From Lichenibacterium minor (GTDB taxonomy: Bacteria; Pseudomonadota; Alphaproteobacteria; Rhizobiales; Beijerinckiaceae), in assembly GCF_004137685.1 (NCBI RefSeq), contig NZ_QYBB01000023.1:23269-87268 (forward strand): a stretch of DNA of 64,000 nucleotides, written 5' to 3'. The position numbers were made by a program, and so were the translations under genes. The notes beneath the pieces were generated by a model that had not been told where the DNA came from, searched no databases, and saw only the letters and a list, made by a program, of their open reading frames with translations. The number at the start of each line of letters is the position of its first letter. The first letter of the stretch is position 1. Shown piece after piece: positions 1 to 7,089 of this stretch.

Positions 1-2
1 CG

Positions 3-530
3 GGGATGCTGCGCCTGTTGCTGACGGCGCCCGCGCCGCGCTGGTTCGTGCTGCTGGCCAAGCTCGTCGCCGCCGCCGTGCTGTCCGTGGTGCAGGCCTA
101 CGTGTTCCTGGCCGTCGCGGCGCTGTTCGGCGTGGACATGCCCGCCTTGGCTCCGCTCACGCTGCTGCCGGCGCTGGTGCTGGGCGGCTTCGCCCTGGGG
201 TCTGTCGGGCTGCTCCTCACCGTCTACGTCCGGCGGATGGAGAACTTCGCCGGCACCATGAACTTCGTGATCTTTCCGGCCTTCTTTTCCACCGCGCTGT
301 TCCCGATCTGGAAGGTCCAGGACAGCGGCACCGCGTGGATCGTCGACGTGATTCGCCTGAACCCCTTCACATACGTGGTGGAGATGATCCGCTTCGCCGC
401 CTACGGCCGGTTCGACGCCCCGTCCTGGGCCGTGACGGCGGCGGTCGGGCTTTCGGCGTTCCTCCTGTCCGTGCGCGGCTACGATCCCCAGAAGGGCATG
501 CTGGGGCGCAAGCCGCGCAACGAGGGTTGA
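3..530 (+). CDS. ABC-2 type transporter permease, C-terminal part (partial)
   Basis: The reading frame is open to the left edge, so only the C-terminal 170 or so residues are present and the true start lies outside. The protein has at least four hydrophobic stretches (about residues 15-40, 45-72, 82-98 and 140-158 counted from the first visible Met). It carries the NPFTY...IR motif before the last membrane segment, typical of ABC-2 permeases that export drugs, polysaccharide or other substrates with a separate ATPase. The ATPase would be expected upstream, off the window. PQQ-alcohol-dehydrogenase-linked permeases (PedC type) belong to the same family and are possible, but nothing here decides the substrate. 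It is convergent with the cytochrome c gene on its right. Confidence 0.75.
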   Translation, partial: GMLRLLLTAPAPRWFVLLAKLVAAAVLSVVQAYVFLAVAALFGVDMPALAPLTLLPALVLGGFALGSVGLLLTVYVRRMENFAGTMNFVIFPAFFSTALFPIWKVQDSGTAWIVDVIRLNPFTYVVEMIRFAAYGRFDAPSWAVTAAVGLSAFLLSVRGYDPQKGMLGRKPRNEG

Positions 531-624
531 GGGGACCGCCGATCACCCGCCCACGCGGCAGAGGGATGGCGGGCCCGCTGGCGCGCGGGATCGCCGGAGT
601 CGACCGGGTAGCCGCCCGCCCGGA

Positions 625-1029
625 TCAGGGGATCTTCTTGCCGTCCGGCCCGAAGGTCTTGAGATACGCCGTCACGTTGTCGATGTCGCTCTGCTTCGAC
701 AGCCCGGCGAAAGCCATCTTGGTGCCTGGAACCTTGGCCTTCGGATCCTTGATGTACTCCTTGAAGGTCGCCTCATCCCAGACGATGTTGGAGTTCTTCA
801 TCGCTTCCGAGTAGGAATAGTCGGGGATGGAAGCGGAGTGCCGGCCGATCAGGCCGTTGAGCTGGGGGCCGACCGCGGTGTGGGCGCCCTCGCCGATCTG
901 GTGGCAGGCCTTGCACTTCACGAAGACCTTTTCGCCCAGCGCGGCGTCGCCGGCCGCAGGTGCGTCCTGCGCCCTCGCGGCCCCGACCGACAGCAGCGCC
1001 AACATCGCGGCGGCAATTCTCATCGACAT
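625..1029 (-). CDS. Periplasmic class I c-type cytochrome (cytochrome c2-like)
   Basis: 134-residue protein with a cleavable Sec signal peptide (MSMRIAAAMLALLSVGAARA, then Q). The mature part is one small cytochrome c domain: the haem motif CKACH has C39, C42 and His43, and the likely sixth ligand is Met105 in PGTKMAF. Size and the conserved GPQLNGLIGR and Y-S-A-M segments match monohaem cytochrome c2/c550 electron carriers of alphaproteobacteria, which shuttle electrons between the bc1 complex or periplasmic dehydrogenases and terminal oxidases. It stands alone: the neighbour on the left converges and the right side is a long non-coding stretch. The exact redox partner cannot be told from the sequence. 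Confidence 0.9.
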   Translation of the reverse strand: MSMRIAAAMLALLSVGAARAQDAPAAGDAALGEKVFVKCKACHQIGEGAHTAVGPQLNGLIGRHSASIPDYSYSEAMKNSNIVWDEATFKEYIKDPKAKVPGTKMAFAGLSKQSDIDNVTAYLKTFGPDGKKIP

Positions 1030-1554
1030 GTCCCAGTTCCCGATCTTTCGTCCGACCCGCGGTACGCTGCCGGGTTCGACCGGCGACCCGTCACGGATCT
1101 GGAATCATAACAAGGAGCGAGAGGATTTGTCCCGGCCTTTCGCCCCGCTGGCGACGGTCACGGATCGGCCGGGCCCGACGGAACGGCCCGGCGCGGGGCG
1201 GATCCATCCCGACCCGCCTCGTCGAGCACATCGGCAGGCCGCGTCACCTCGCGCGTGACATCCGCGCCGAAGCCAGCGGCCTCCGGTGGCCGGGTCCCGG
1301 CGTGTGGGATCGTCCGTCTGCCGGCCCCGCGCCGGGCTGCGCTTCGCTGGCGAGATCGGCTTCGGTGGGACGAACCCCGGAGAGCCGGCACAGGCCGAGC
1401 CAGGACGGCGCGAAAGGTGGAGATGTGCGACGCGCCCACACGGTCCCGCGGCGACAGCGGTCGAGCCTCGAAGGACGATGGGCGAGATGATTGCGAGTCT
1501 GAAGTCCGAACCCGATCAGAAGGGGATCGCGACTTCGAACGACGTCATGTCGTG
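1030..1554. other. Non-coding stretch between cytochrome c and tRNA-Leu
   Basis: About 525 bases without a convincing gene. The open frames here are GC-driven, arginine-rich, and lack family resemblance or ribosome binding sites. It must hold the leftward promoter of the cytochrome c gene. Near 1466-1485 the run gcctcgaaggacgatggg resembles one arm of the short palindromic repeats common between genes in Rhizobiales, but the other arm is not evident. Confidence 0.5.
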
Positions 1555-1639
1555 TGGTGCCCTGGAGAGGACTCGAACCTCCACGGTGTTACCCACTGGT
1601 ACCTGAAACCAGCGCGTCTACCAATTCCGCCACCAGGGC
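1555..1639 (-). tRNA. tRNA-Leu, anticodon CAG
   Basis: Read on the minus strand this is an 85-nt class II tRNA with the CCA end encoded. The acceptor stem pairs GCCCTGG with CCAGGGC. The D arm contains GGCGGAATTGGTAGACGC. The anticodon stem CTGGT/ACCAG closes the loop TTCAGGT, giving anticodon CAG (reads CUG). There is a long variable arm, a T loop GTTCGAGTC, and discriminator A, as expected for leucine. CUG is the dominant leucine codon in this GC-rich genome, so this is a major isoacceptor. Its 5' end lies 10 bases after a good sigma-70 -10 element. Confidence 0.96.
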
Positions 1640-1649
1640 CTCGACCGCG

Positions 1650-1678
1650 CTTCTAGGAAGCTGGAGCGCGGCTGTCAA
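1650..1678 (-). promoter_or_regulatory. Sigma-70 promoter of tRNA-Leu(CAG)
   Basis: On the minus strand a perfect -35 TTGACA (1678-1673) is followed by a 17-base spacer and -10 TAGAAG (1655-1650). The first base of the tRNA is at 1639, so the primary transcript would carry only a few leader bases. Strength, spacing and distance all fit a stable-RNA promoter. Confidence 0.75.
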
Positions 1679-1707
1679 CCCGTTTCGGCCGGCGAGGGTG
1701 GGGGAGT

Positions 1708-2940
1708 TCAGCGTCCTCGGGCGACGTCGGCCACGAGTGCCGCCACGGCGTCGATGGCGTCGTCGGCGAGGCCGGCCCAGAGGGGCAGCCGCACCAGCCG
1801 CGCGCTGGAATCCTCCGTGACGGGCAGGGGGCCGTTCTGCCGCGCGAAGCGCAGCCCGGCGGGCGCGCTGTGGAGGGGCACGTAATGGAACACGGCACCG
1901 ATCCCGGCCGCCTTGGTGCGCCTGAGCAGCTCGACGCGCTTGTCCACGCTCGGCATCGTCACGTAGTAGATGTGGGCGTTGTGGGCGCAGATCTGCGGCA
2001 CCGTCGGCTGGGCGAGCAGCCCTTCGCGCGCCAGCGGCGCCAGGACGCGGTGGTAGCGCTCCCAGGCGCGATGGCGCGCGCGCTGGATCTCGTCGATCTT
2101 CTCGAACTGGGCGAGCAGGAAGGCGGCGTTGAGCTCGCTCGGCAGGTAGGACGAGCCGACGTCCACCCAGGTGTACTTGTCGACGCGGCCCTGGAGGAAC
2201 TTGGTCCGGTTCGTGCCCTTCTCGCGCAGGATGTGGGCGCGGTCGACGAAGCGCTCGTCGTTGATCAGCAGGGCGCCGCCCTCGCCGGCGATCACGTTCT
2301 TGGTCTCGTGGAAGCTGACGGCCCCGAGGTGGCCGATGGAGCCGAGCGGCCGGCCGTCGTAGCGCGCCGCCATGCCCTGGGCGGCGTCCTCGAGCACGAA
2401 CAGGCCGTGGCGGTCCGCGATGGCCATGATTTCGTCCATGGCGGCGGAAACGCCGGCGTAATGGACGACGAAGATGGCGCGCGTGCGCTCCGTGATGGCG
2501 GCTTCGATCAGGCGTTCGTCGATGTTCAACGTGTCGGGCCGGATGTCGACGAAGACCGGGACGGCACCCCGCAGCACGGCCGCGTTGGCGGTGGACACGA
2601 AGGTGAACGACGGCATGATCACCTCGTCGCCCGGCGCGAGGTCGAACAGCATGGCCGCCATCTCCATCGCGGCCGTGCAGGAATGCGTCAGCAGGGCCTG
2701 GCGCGTCCCGGTTTCCCGTTCCAGCCAAGCGTTGCAGCGCTTGGTGAAGGGCCCGTCGCCGCTCAGGTGCCGGTTGCCGATGGCTTCCGCCAGATAGGCG
2801 AGTTCGTTGCCGGCCGGCAGCGGCACGTTGAAGGGGATGGGGCCGGCCTGGGTCGCGGGATGGGGTGCCGCGACGGGACCCGGGCTCTGGTGGTCGCTCG
2901 AAGACACGGTGGTGGCACGTTCTCGCGGGGAAGGGGGCAT
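1708..2940 (-). CDS. wecE: WecE/RffA-type dTDP-4-amino-4,6-dideoxygalactose transaminase
   Basis: PLP-dependent aminotransferase of the DegT/DnrJ/EryC1/StrS family, 410 residues. From residue 34 (IPFNVPLP) it aligns throughout with enterobacterial WecE, including CGDG-like SGDGPFT, LLTHSCTAAMEMAA, GDEVIMPSFTFVSTANA, VEDAAQG-like LEDAAQG (Asp185), SFHETKN with the PLP lysine K214, GEGGALLIND, REKGTNR, and VDKYTWVDVGSSYLPSE. The family transfers an amino group from glutamate to dTDP-4-keto-6-deoxyglucose to make dTDP-Fuc4N (or a related amino sugar) for surface polysaccharide. Residues 1-32 are a Pro/Ser-rich extension absent from E. coli WecE; the ATG is kept because AAGGA lies six bases upstream. 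No other sugar genes are adjacent, so the final glycan is unknown. Confidence 0.88.
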   Translation of the reverse strand: MPPSPRERATTVSSSDHQSPGPVAAPHPATQAGPIPFNVPLPAGNELAYLAEAIGNRHLSGDGPFTKRCNAWLERETGTRQALLTHSCTAAMEMAAMLFDLAPGDEVIMPSFTFVSTANAAVLRGAVPVFVDIRPDTLNIDERLIEAAITERTRAIFVVHYAGVSAAMDEIMAIADRHGLFVLEDAAQGMAARYDGRPLGSIGHLGAVSFHETKNVIAGEGGALLINDERFVDRAHILREKGTNRTKFLQGRVDKYTWVDVGSSYLPSELNAAFLLAQFEKIDEIQRARHRAWERYHRVLAPLAREGLLAQPTVPQICAHNAHIYYVTMPSVDKRVELLRRTKAAGIGAVFHYVPLHSAPAGLRFARQNGPLPVTEDSSARLVRLPLWAGLADDAIDAVAALVADVARGR

Positions 2941-3090
2941 GTGCGATCCTTAAACCCGATCGCGCGCCGCGGCCACCCGATCCCGCGGTCGGGGCTCGAC
3001 GCCGGCCCGGCGCCGGGGCTAGAAGGGTGCCCGCGATCGCGCCGCCGTCGCGTGCGACATCTTTACTTTCCCGCGGCACGCGTCCCCGGA

Positions 3091-3105
3091 TTAAGGAATT
3101 ATTAA
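3091..3105 (+). promoter_or_regulatory. CtrA-box-like site upstream of the response regulator
   Basis: TTAA at 3091-3094, seven bases, then TTAA at 3102-3105 followed by CC reproduces the alphaproteobacterial CtrA consensus TTAA-N7-TTAA(C). A further TTAACC half-site lies at 3115-3120. Such AT-rich motifs are rare in this DNA. The site is 55 bases before the response regulator ATG, a suitable promoter position. CtrA binding is an inference. Confidence 0.5.
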
Positions 3106-3159
3106 CCGTTTCCGTTAACCCTGTGTTGACCGAGTTGTCGCGTTTTCCACGAGGACACC

Positions 3160-3525
3160 ATGCAGCGCAGCACGATCCTGATCGTCGAAGACGATGCCAT
3201 GCTGCGGGCCGACACCGTGTCGTCGTTGGAGGATGCCGGACTGTCCGTCATCGACCGCGCGGATGCCGACGAAGCTCTGGGCTTCCTGCTGGAAAACGGC
3301 ACCGACGTCGCGGCCGTGCTGACGGACATCAACATGCCCGGCCATTCGGACGGCGTTCACCTCGCCGAGATGATTTCCCGCCATTGGCCGCACATCGGCG
3401 TCGTGGTCACGTCGGGCGGGGCTCGGCCGCTGCGGGACCTGCCGGCGCGGGTCCACTTCATCCCGAAGCCGTGGCGGGCCGAGCAGGTCGTCGCCGCCAT
3501 GCAGGTGCTCGTCGAGGCCGCCTGA
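3160..3525 (+). CDS. Single-domain response regulator (CheY-like receiver)
   Basis: 121 residues making one receiver domain and nothing else. Visible landmarks are the acidic cluster E10-D11-D12, phospho-acceptor Asp56 in LTDINMPG, Thr84 in VTSGG, and the invariant Lys103 in FIPKPW. It has no DNA-binding or enzymatic output domain, so it would act by protein contact, as a phosphate sink, or in a phosphorelay. The start has a GAGG ribosome site five bases upstream. No kinase gene is adjacent; the nearest in the window is the histidine kinase at 18.5-20 kb. The CtrA-like box in its promoter suggests cell-cycle-linked expression. It is not clearly DivK or CpdR by sequence, so the role stays open. 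Confidence 0.88.
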   Translation: MQRSTILIVEDDAMLRADTVSSLEDAGLSVIDRADADEALGFLLENGTDVAAVLTDINMPGHSDGVHLAEMISRHWPHIGVVVTSGGARPLRDLPARVHFIPKPWRAEQVVAAMQVLVEAA

Positions 3526-3537
3526 AGTCTCGACGCG

Positions 3538-3560
3538 CGGGGCCGGCACACCGGGCCCCG
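3538..3560 (+). terminator. Stem-loop after the response regulator gene
   Basis: CGGGGCC pairs with GGCCCCG across a short loop, starting 12 bases after the stop codon and followed by TTC. It is GC-rich with no real U tract, so it is a weak intrinsic terminator at best. Confidence 0.4.
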
Positions 3561-3641
3561 TTCAACGCCCGCGGCACCGCCCGCGCTATACACGGCGGCC
3601 GCCCTCCACTAGACATCGCACCGATTCTCGTGGAGCGCATG

Positions 3642-4652
3642 ATGGCCGGTTCCGATCTCGCGACCAATGGGCAGGTGACCGTCTTCGGCGCCTCCGGATT
3701 CTTGGGGCGCCACGTCGTGCGCGCCCTCGCCCGGGCCGGCTTCCGCGTCATGGCCGGCTGCCGCCGCCCGGACCTCGCCAACTACCTCCAGCCGCTCGGC
3801 CGCGTCGGGCAGATCCAGCCCGTCCAGACCAACGTGCGCTACCCGGAATCGCTCGCCGCAGCCCTGCGCCACGCCGAAGTGGCGGTGAACCTCGTCGGCA
3901 TCCTGTCCGAAAGCGGCGACCAGACCTTCGAGGCGGTGCATGTCGAGGGTGCGCGGGCCATGGCGCGGGCCGCGCGCGACGCCGGCGTGCGACGTTTCGT
4001 GCAGGTGTCCGCCATCGGCGCCGATGCCGAATCGAACGCCGTCTACGGCCGCACCAAGGCCCGCGCCGAGGCGGCGGTGCGCGACATCTACCCCGACGCG
4101 GTGATCCTGCGGCCGTCGATCGTCTTCGGCCCCGAGGATGACTTCTTCAACCGCTTCGCCGCCATGGCGCGGTTCGCCCCCGCGCTGCCGCTGGTCGGGG
4201 GAGGCCACACCCGCTTCCAGCCGGTCTTCGTCGGCGACGTCGCCGATGCCGTGGCGCTGGCCGCCGAAGGCGGGGCCAGGGCCGGAACGGTGTACGAACT
4301 CGGCGGCCCGAGCGTCCGGACCTTCAAGGAGCTGATGGAATACGTCCTCGCCACGGTGCAGCGCAGCCGCCCCCTGGTGTCGGTGCCGTTCGGCGCCATG
4401 GAAGGGCCGGCCGCCCTCACGGAACGGCTGTCCGGGCTGATGATGGGGCTGTTCCCCAAGACGCTCCTGATGACCCGCGACCAGCTGAAGATGCTCGGCC
4501 ACGACAACGTGGTGTCGGCCGTCGCCGTCGCGGAAGGCCGCACCCTGCAGGGGCTCGGCAACGAGCCGCGCGCGATGGAATCCGTGGTGCCGTCCTACCT
4601 GTACCGCTTCCGCAAGCACGGCCAGTTCGACCGCGACAGCCGCCTCGCGTGA
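3642..4652 (+). CDS. NDUFA9-like NAD(P)-binding SDR-family protein (complex I-associated type)
   Basis: 336-residue atypical short-chain dehydrogenase of the NDUFA9/39-kDa complex I subunit type. The N-terminal Rossmann motif is VFGASGFLGRHVVRAL. Further landmarks are NLVGIL, a VQVSAIGAD segment, YGRTK in place of the classical catalytic YxxxK context, and LRPSIVFGPEDDFFNRFA, which is characteristic of this subgroup. Bacterial members are common in alphaproteobacteria and are usually annotated as complex I NDUFA9 family or NAD-dependent epimerase/dehydratase; the mitochondrial homologue binds NADPH and stabilises complex I. Two adjacent ATGs exist (3639 and 3642). The second is chosen because TGGAG then lies six bases upstream. 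The gene is followed by a strong palindromic terminator. Confidence 0.85.
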   Translation: MAGSDLATNGQVTVFGASGFLGRHVVRALARAGFRVMAGCRRPDLANYLQPLGRVGQIQPVQTNVRYPESLAAALRHAEVAVNLVGILSESGDQTFEAVHVEGARAMARAARDAGVRRFVQVSAIGADAESNAVYGRTKARAEAAVRDIYPDAVILRPSIVFGPEDDFFNRFAAMARFAPALPLVGGGHTRFQPVFVGDVADAVALAAEGGARAGTVYELGGPSVRTFKELMEYVLATVQRSRPLVSVPFGAMEGPAALTERLSGLMMGLFPKTLLMTRDQLKMLGHDNVVSAVAVAEGRTLQGLGNEPRAMESVVPSYLYRFRKHGQFDRDSRLA

Positions 4653-4660
4653 GCGGCCGG

Positions 4661-4686
4661 GCCCGGGGGTGGATCCACCCCCGGGC
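4661..4686. terminator. 26-bp perfect palindrome between convergent genes
   Basis: A perfect inverted repeat of 13 bp per arm, centred on GGATCC, with outer arms GCCCGGGGGTGG and CCACCCCCGGGC. It starts nine bases after the stop of the NDUFA9-like gene and ends ten bases before the stop of ydfG. It can serve both converging transcripts as a bidirectional hairpin terminator, although U tracts are lacking. Confidence 0.65.
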
Positions 4687-4695
4687 TTCGCGCCG

Positions 4696-5451
4696 TCAGC
4701 CCTGGCGCTTGATCGCGAAGGGGCCCGACGCCTGGCAGGTCGGCATCATCTCGACGCGGTTGATGTTGACGTGGCGCGGCAGCGTCACCACCCAGGCCAC
4801 CGTTTCGGCGATGTCCTCGGAGGTCAGGGGTTCGGTGCCCTTGTAGACCGCCGCCGCCTTGTCGTCGTCGCCCGAAAAGCGGACGTTGCTGAATTCCGTG
4901 CCGCCGCACAGGCCAGGCTCGACGTCCGTCACGCGCACGAAGGACCCCACGAGGTCCGCCTTCAGGTTGAGGCTGAACTGCTTCACGAAGGCCTTGGTGC
5001 CGCCGTAGACGTGGCCGCCCGGATAAGGGTAGGAGCCCGCCACGGAGCCCAGGTTGACGATGTGGCCGCGGTCCCGCTCCACCATGCCGGGCAGCAGGGC
5101 GCGCGTCATGTGGATCAGGCCGGTGACGTTGGTGGCGACCATACGGTCCCACTGCGCCAGGTCGGCCTTCGGGGCCGGGTCGAGGCCGAGGGCGAGCCCC
5201 GCATTGTTGACCAGGACGTCGACCTCGCGCCAGCCGTCCGGAAGGCTGCCCGGCAGCGCCGCCACGGCATCGGCGTCGGTGACGTCGAGCACGACGGGCA
5301 GCAGCCGCTCGCCGAGTTCGGCTCGAAGGGCGTCGAGCCGGTCGGCGCGGCGGCCCGCCGCGATCACGCGATGGCCGTCGGCCACGAGGCGCTGCGCGAT
5401 GGCCCGGCCGAAGCCCGAGGTGGCGCCGGTGACGAAGGCGGTGAGGCTCAT
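4696..5451 (-). CDS. ydfG: YdfG-type NADP-dependent SDR (3-hydroxy acid / malonic semialdehyde dehydrogenase)
   Basis: 251-residue classical short-chain dehydrogenase. It shows the cofactor motif TGATSGFG near residue 8, AAGRR, NNAGLALG, the catalytic serine region NLGSVAG, YGGTK as the YxxxK pair, and then VEPGLCGGTEFSNVRFSGDDDKA and LPRHVNINRVEMMPTCQ. The last segments match E. coli YdfG closely. YdfG oxidises L-allo-threonine and related 3-hydroxy acids and reduces malonic semialdehyde with NADP(H). It is the last gene of the leftward uronate operon, 117 bases after uxaA, so it may share that transcript; it could also have its own promoter. Its start overlaps the stop of a 12-codon open frame with a strong ribosome site. 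Confidence 0.88.
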   Translation of the reverse strand: MSLTAFVTGATSGFGRAIAQRLVADGHRVIAAGRRADRLDALRAELGERLLPVVLDVTDADAVAALPGSLPDGWREVDVLVNNAGLALGLDPAPKADLAQWDRMVATNVTGLIHMTRALLPGMVERDRGHIVNLGSVAGSYPYPGGHVYGGTKAFVKQFSLNLKADLVGSFVRVTDVEPGLCGGTEFSNVRFSGDDDKAAAVYKGTEPLTSEDIAETVAWVVTLPRHVNINRVEMMPTCQASGPFAIKRQG

Positions 5452-5486
5452 CGGACGCTCCGCGGCGCGCGAACGAATGGGGTCAT
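5448..5486 (-). CDS. Possible 12-codon upstream ORF coupled to ydfG
   Basis: On the minus strand AGGAGAG, six bases of spacer, then ATG opens a frame encoding MTPFVRAPRSVR. Its TGA stop overlaps the ydfG ATG as ATGA. The ribosome binding site is stronger than the one directly before ydfG (CGGAG). This arrangement would couple ydfG translation to the short frame. The peptide matches nothing I recognise and may have no function of its own. Confidence 0.35.
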   Translation of the reverse strand: MTPFVRAPRSVR

Positions 5487-5568
5487 GGCGGTCTCTCCTG
5501 TGACGTGTTCCGACGCTTGAGGGTTTAGCGCCGCGCCGCGCTGCGGGGATAGGGGCGGCCGCGAAGGC

Positions 5569-7089
5569 CTACATGGTGGCGCCGATCTGCCAGGGCACGA
5601 ATTCGGCGTCGCCGTAGCCCAGCGCCTCGGATTTCGTGAGCTCGCCCGACGCGACGGCGAGGATGCGCGCGAAGATGTCCCGGCCCTTGTCGGCGATCGA
5701 CACGCCGTCGAGCACGTCGCCGCAGTCGACGTCCATGTCATCCGCCATGTGGCGGGCCATGTCGGAGTTGGTCGCGAGCTTGATCGAGGGCGTCGGCTTG
5801 CAGCCGTAGGCCGAGCCGCGGCCCGTGGTGAAGCACAGCACGTTGGCGCCGCCCGCGACCTGGCCGGTGGCGGACACGGGGTCGTAGCCGGGCGTGTCCA
5901 TGAACACGAAGCCGCGCTCGGTCACCCGCTCGGCGTAGCGGTACACGGCCTTGAGGTCGCGGGTGCCGCCCTTGGCGGCGGCGCCGAGCGACTTCTCCAG
6001 GATGGTGGTGAGCCCGCCCGCCTTGTTGCCGGGCGACGGGTTGTTGTTCATCTCGCCGCCATTGCGCCGGGTGTAGTCCTCCCACCAGCGGATGGTGTCG
6101 ACGAGCCTTTCGCCCACCTCCCGCGTCGCGGCGCGCCGCGTCAGCAGGTGCTCGGCGCCGTAGATTTCGGGGGTTTCGCTGAGGATCGCGGTTCCGCCGT
6201 GGTCGATGAGCAGGTCGGCGGCGGCGCCGAGCGCCGGGTTGGCGGTGATGCCCGAATAGCCGTCCGAGCCCCCGCACTGCAGGGCCAGCACGAGGTCGGC
6301 GGCGGGCATCGTTTCGCGCCGCGCCGCGTCGGCGGCGGGCAGCATCTCGAGGAGGCGTTTGACGCCGTTCTCGACGGTGCGGCGGGTGCCGCCCTCGTCC
6401 TGGATCGTCATGGTGCGGAAGCGGTCGCTTTCGCTGAGGCCGTATTCGGACTTCATGCGGCCGATCTGGAACACCTCGCAGCCGAGCCCGACCAGCAGCA
6501 CGCCCGCGATGTTGGGGTTGGTGGCGTAGCCCCACTGCGTGCGCTTCAGGGCCTCGAACCCTTCGCCCCGGTCGGCCATGCCGCAGCCGGTGCCGTGCAC
6601 GAGCGGGATGACGCCGTCCACGTGGGGGTAGTCGGCCAGCACGCCGGAACGCTCCACCTCCTTGGCGATGAAGCGCGCCACCGAGGCGGAACAGTTCACC
6701 GACGTCAGGATGGCGAGGTAGTTGCGAGTGCCGGCGCGGCCGTCGGCGCGGCGGAACCCCTGGAAGGTCGCCCGCTCCTCGTCGGGCACGAAGCTGTCGA
6801 GGCGGGTCGCTCGGCCGAACGCATAGTCGCGGGCGAAGTCCTCGCCCATGGCGAGGTTGTGCTCGTGCACCCAGTCGCCGGGCGCGACGGGGCGCGTCGC
6901 GAAGCCGATCACCTGCCCGAACTTCAGCACCGGCTGGCCGACGGCCACGGGCACCGTCGCCATCTTGTGCCCCTTCGGCACGCGCGCCGCCGCGACGACG
7001 CCGGACTCGGTGCTGTTTCCCGCCTGCAGCACGTCGAGGGCGACCACGACGTTGTCGTCCGGATGGAGGCGGAGCGTTCGGGCCGTCAT
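5569..7089 (-). CDS. uxaA: Altronate dehydratase
   Basis: 506-residue UxaA with both family parts. An N-terminal SAF-like domain (about residues 1-95, with HPDDNVVVAL and VPKGHKMA) is joined to the large C-terminal UxaA domain. Typical segments are GRAGTRNYLAILTSVNCS, HGTGCGMADRGEG, GVLLVGLGCEVFQ, LQCGGSDGYSGITANPALG, ETPEIYGAEHLL, NNNPSPGNKAGGLTTILEKS and GRGSAYGCKPTPSIK. It dehydrates D-altronate to 2-keto-3-deoxygluconate in galacturonate breakdown, using an iron cofactor. Its ATG overlaps the uxuB stop (ATGA), with GGAGAG upstream. The frame stays open far upstream, but that part overlaps uxuB and was discarded. Confidence 0.95.
   Translation of the reverse strand: MTARTLRLHPDDNVVVALDVLQAGNSTESGVVAAARVPKGHKMATVPVAVGQPVLKFGQVIGFATRPVAPGDWVHEHNLAMGEDFARDYAFGRATRLDSFVPDEERATFQGFRRADGRAGTRNYLAILTSVNCSASVARFIAKEVERSGVLADYPHVDGVIPLVHGTGCGMADRGEGFEALKRTQWGYATNPNIAGVLLVGLGCEVFQIGRMKSEYGLSESDRFRTMTIQDEGGTRRTVENGVKRLLEMLPAADAARRETMPAADLVLALQCGGSDGYSGITANPALGAAADLLIDHGGTAILSETPEIYGAEHLLTRRAATREVGERLVDTIRWWEDYTRRNGGEMNNNPSPGNKAGGLTTILEKSLGAAAKGGTRDLKAVYRYAERVTERGFVFMDTPGYDPVSATGQVAGGANVLCFTTGRGSAYGCKPTPSIKLATNSDMARHMADDMDVDCGDVLDGVSIADKGRDIFARILAVASGELTKSEALGYGDAEFVPWQIGATM

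Noticed and set aside
1158..1490. Several open frames between cytochrome c and tRNA-Leu
   Set aside because: Arginine/proline-rich translations on both strands, with no start signals or domain motifs.
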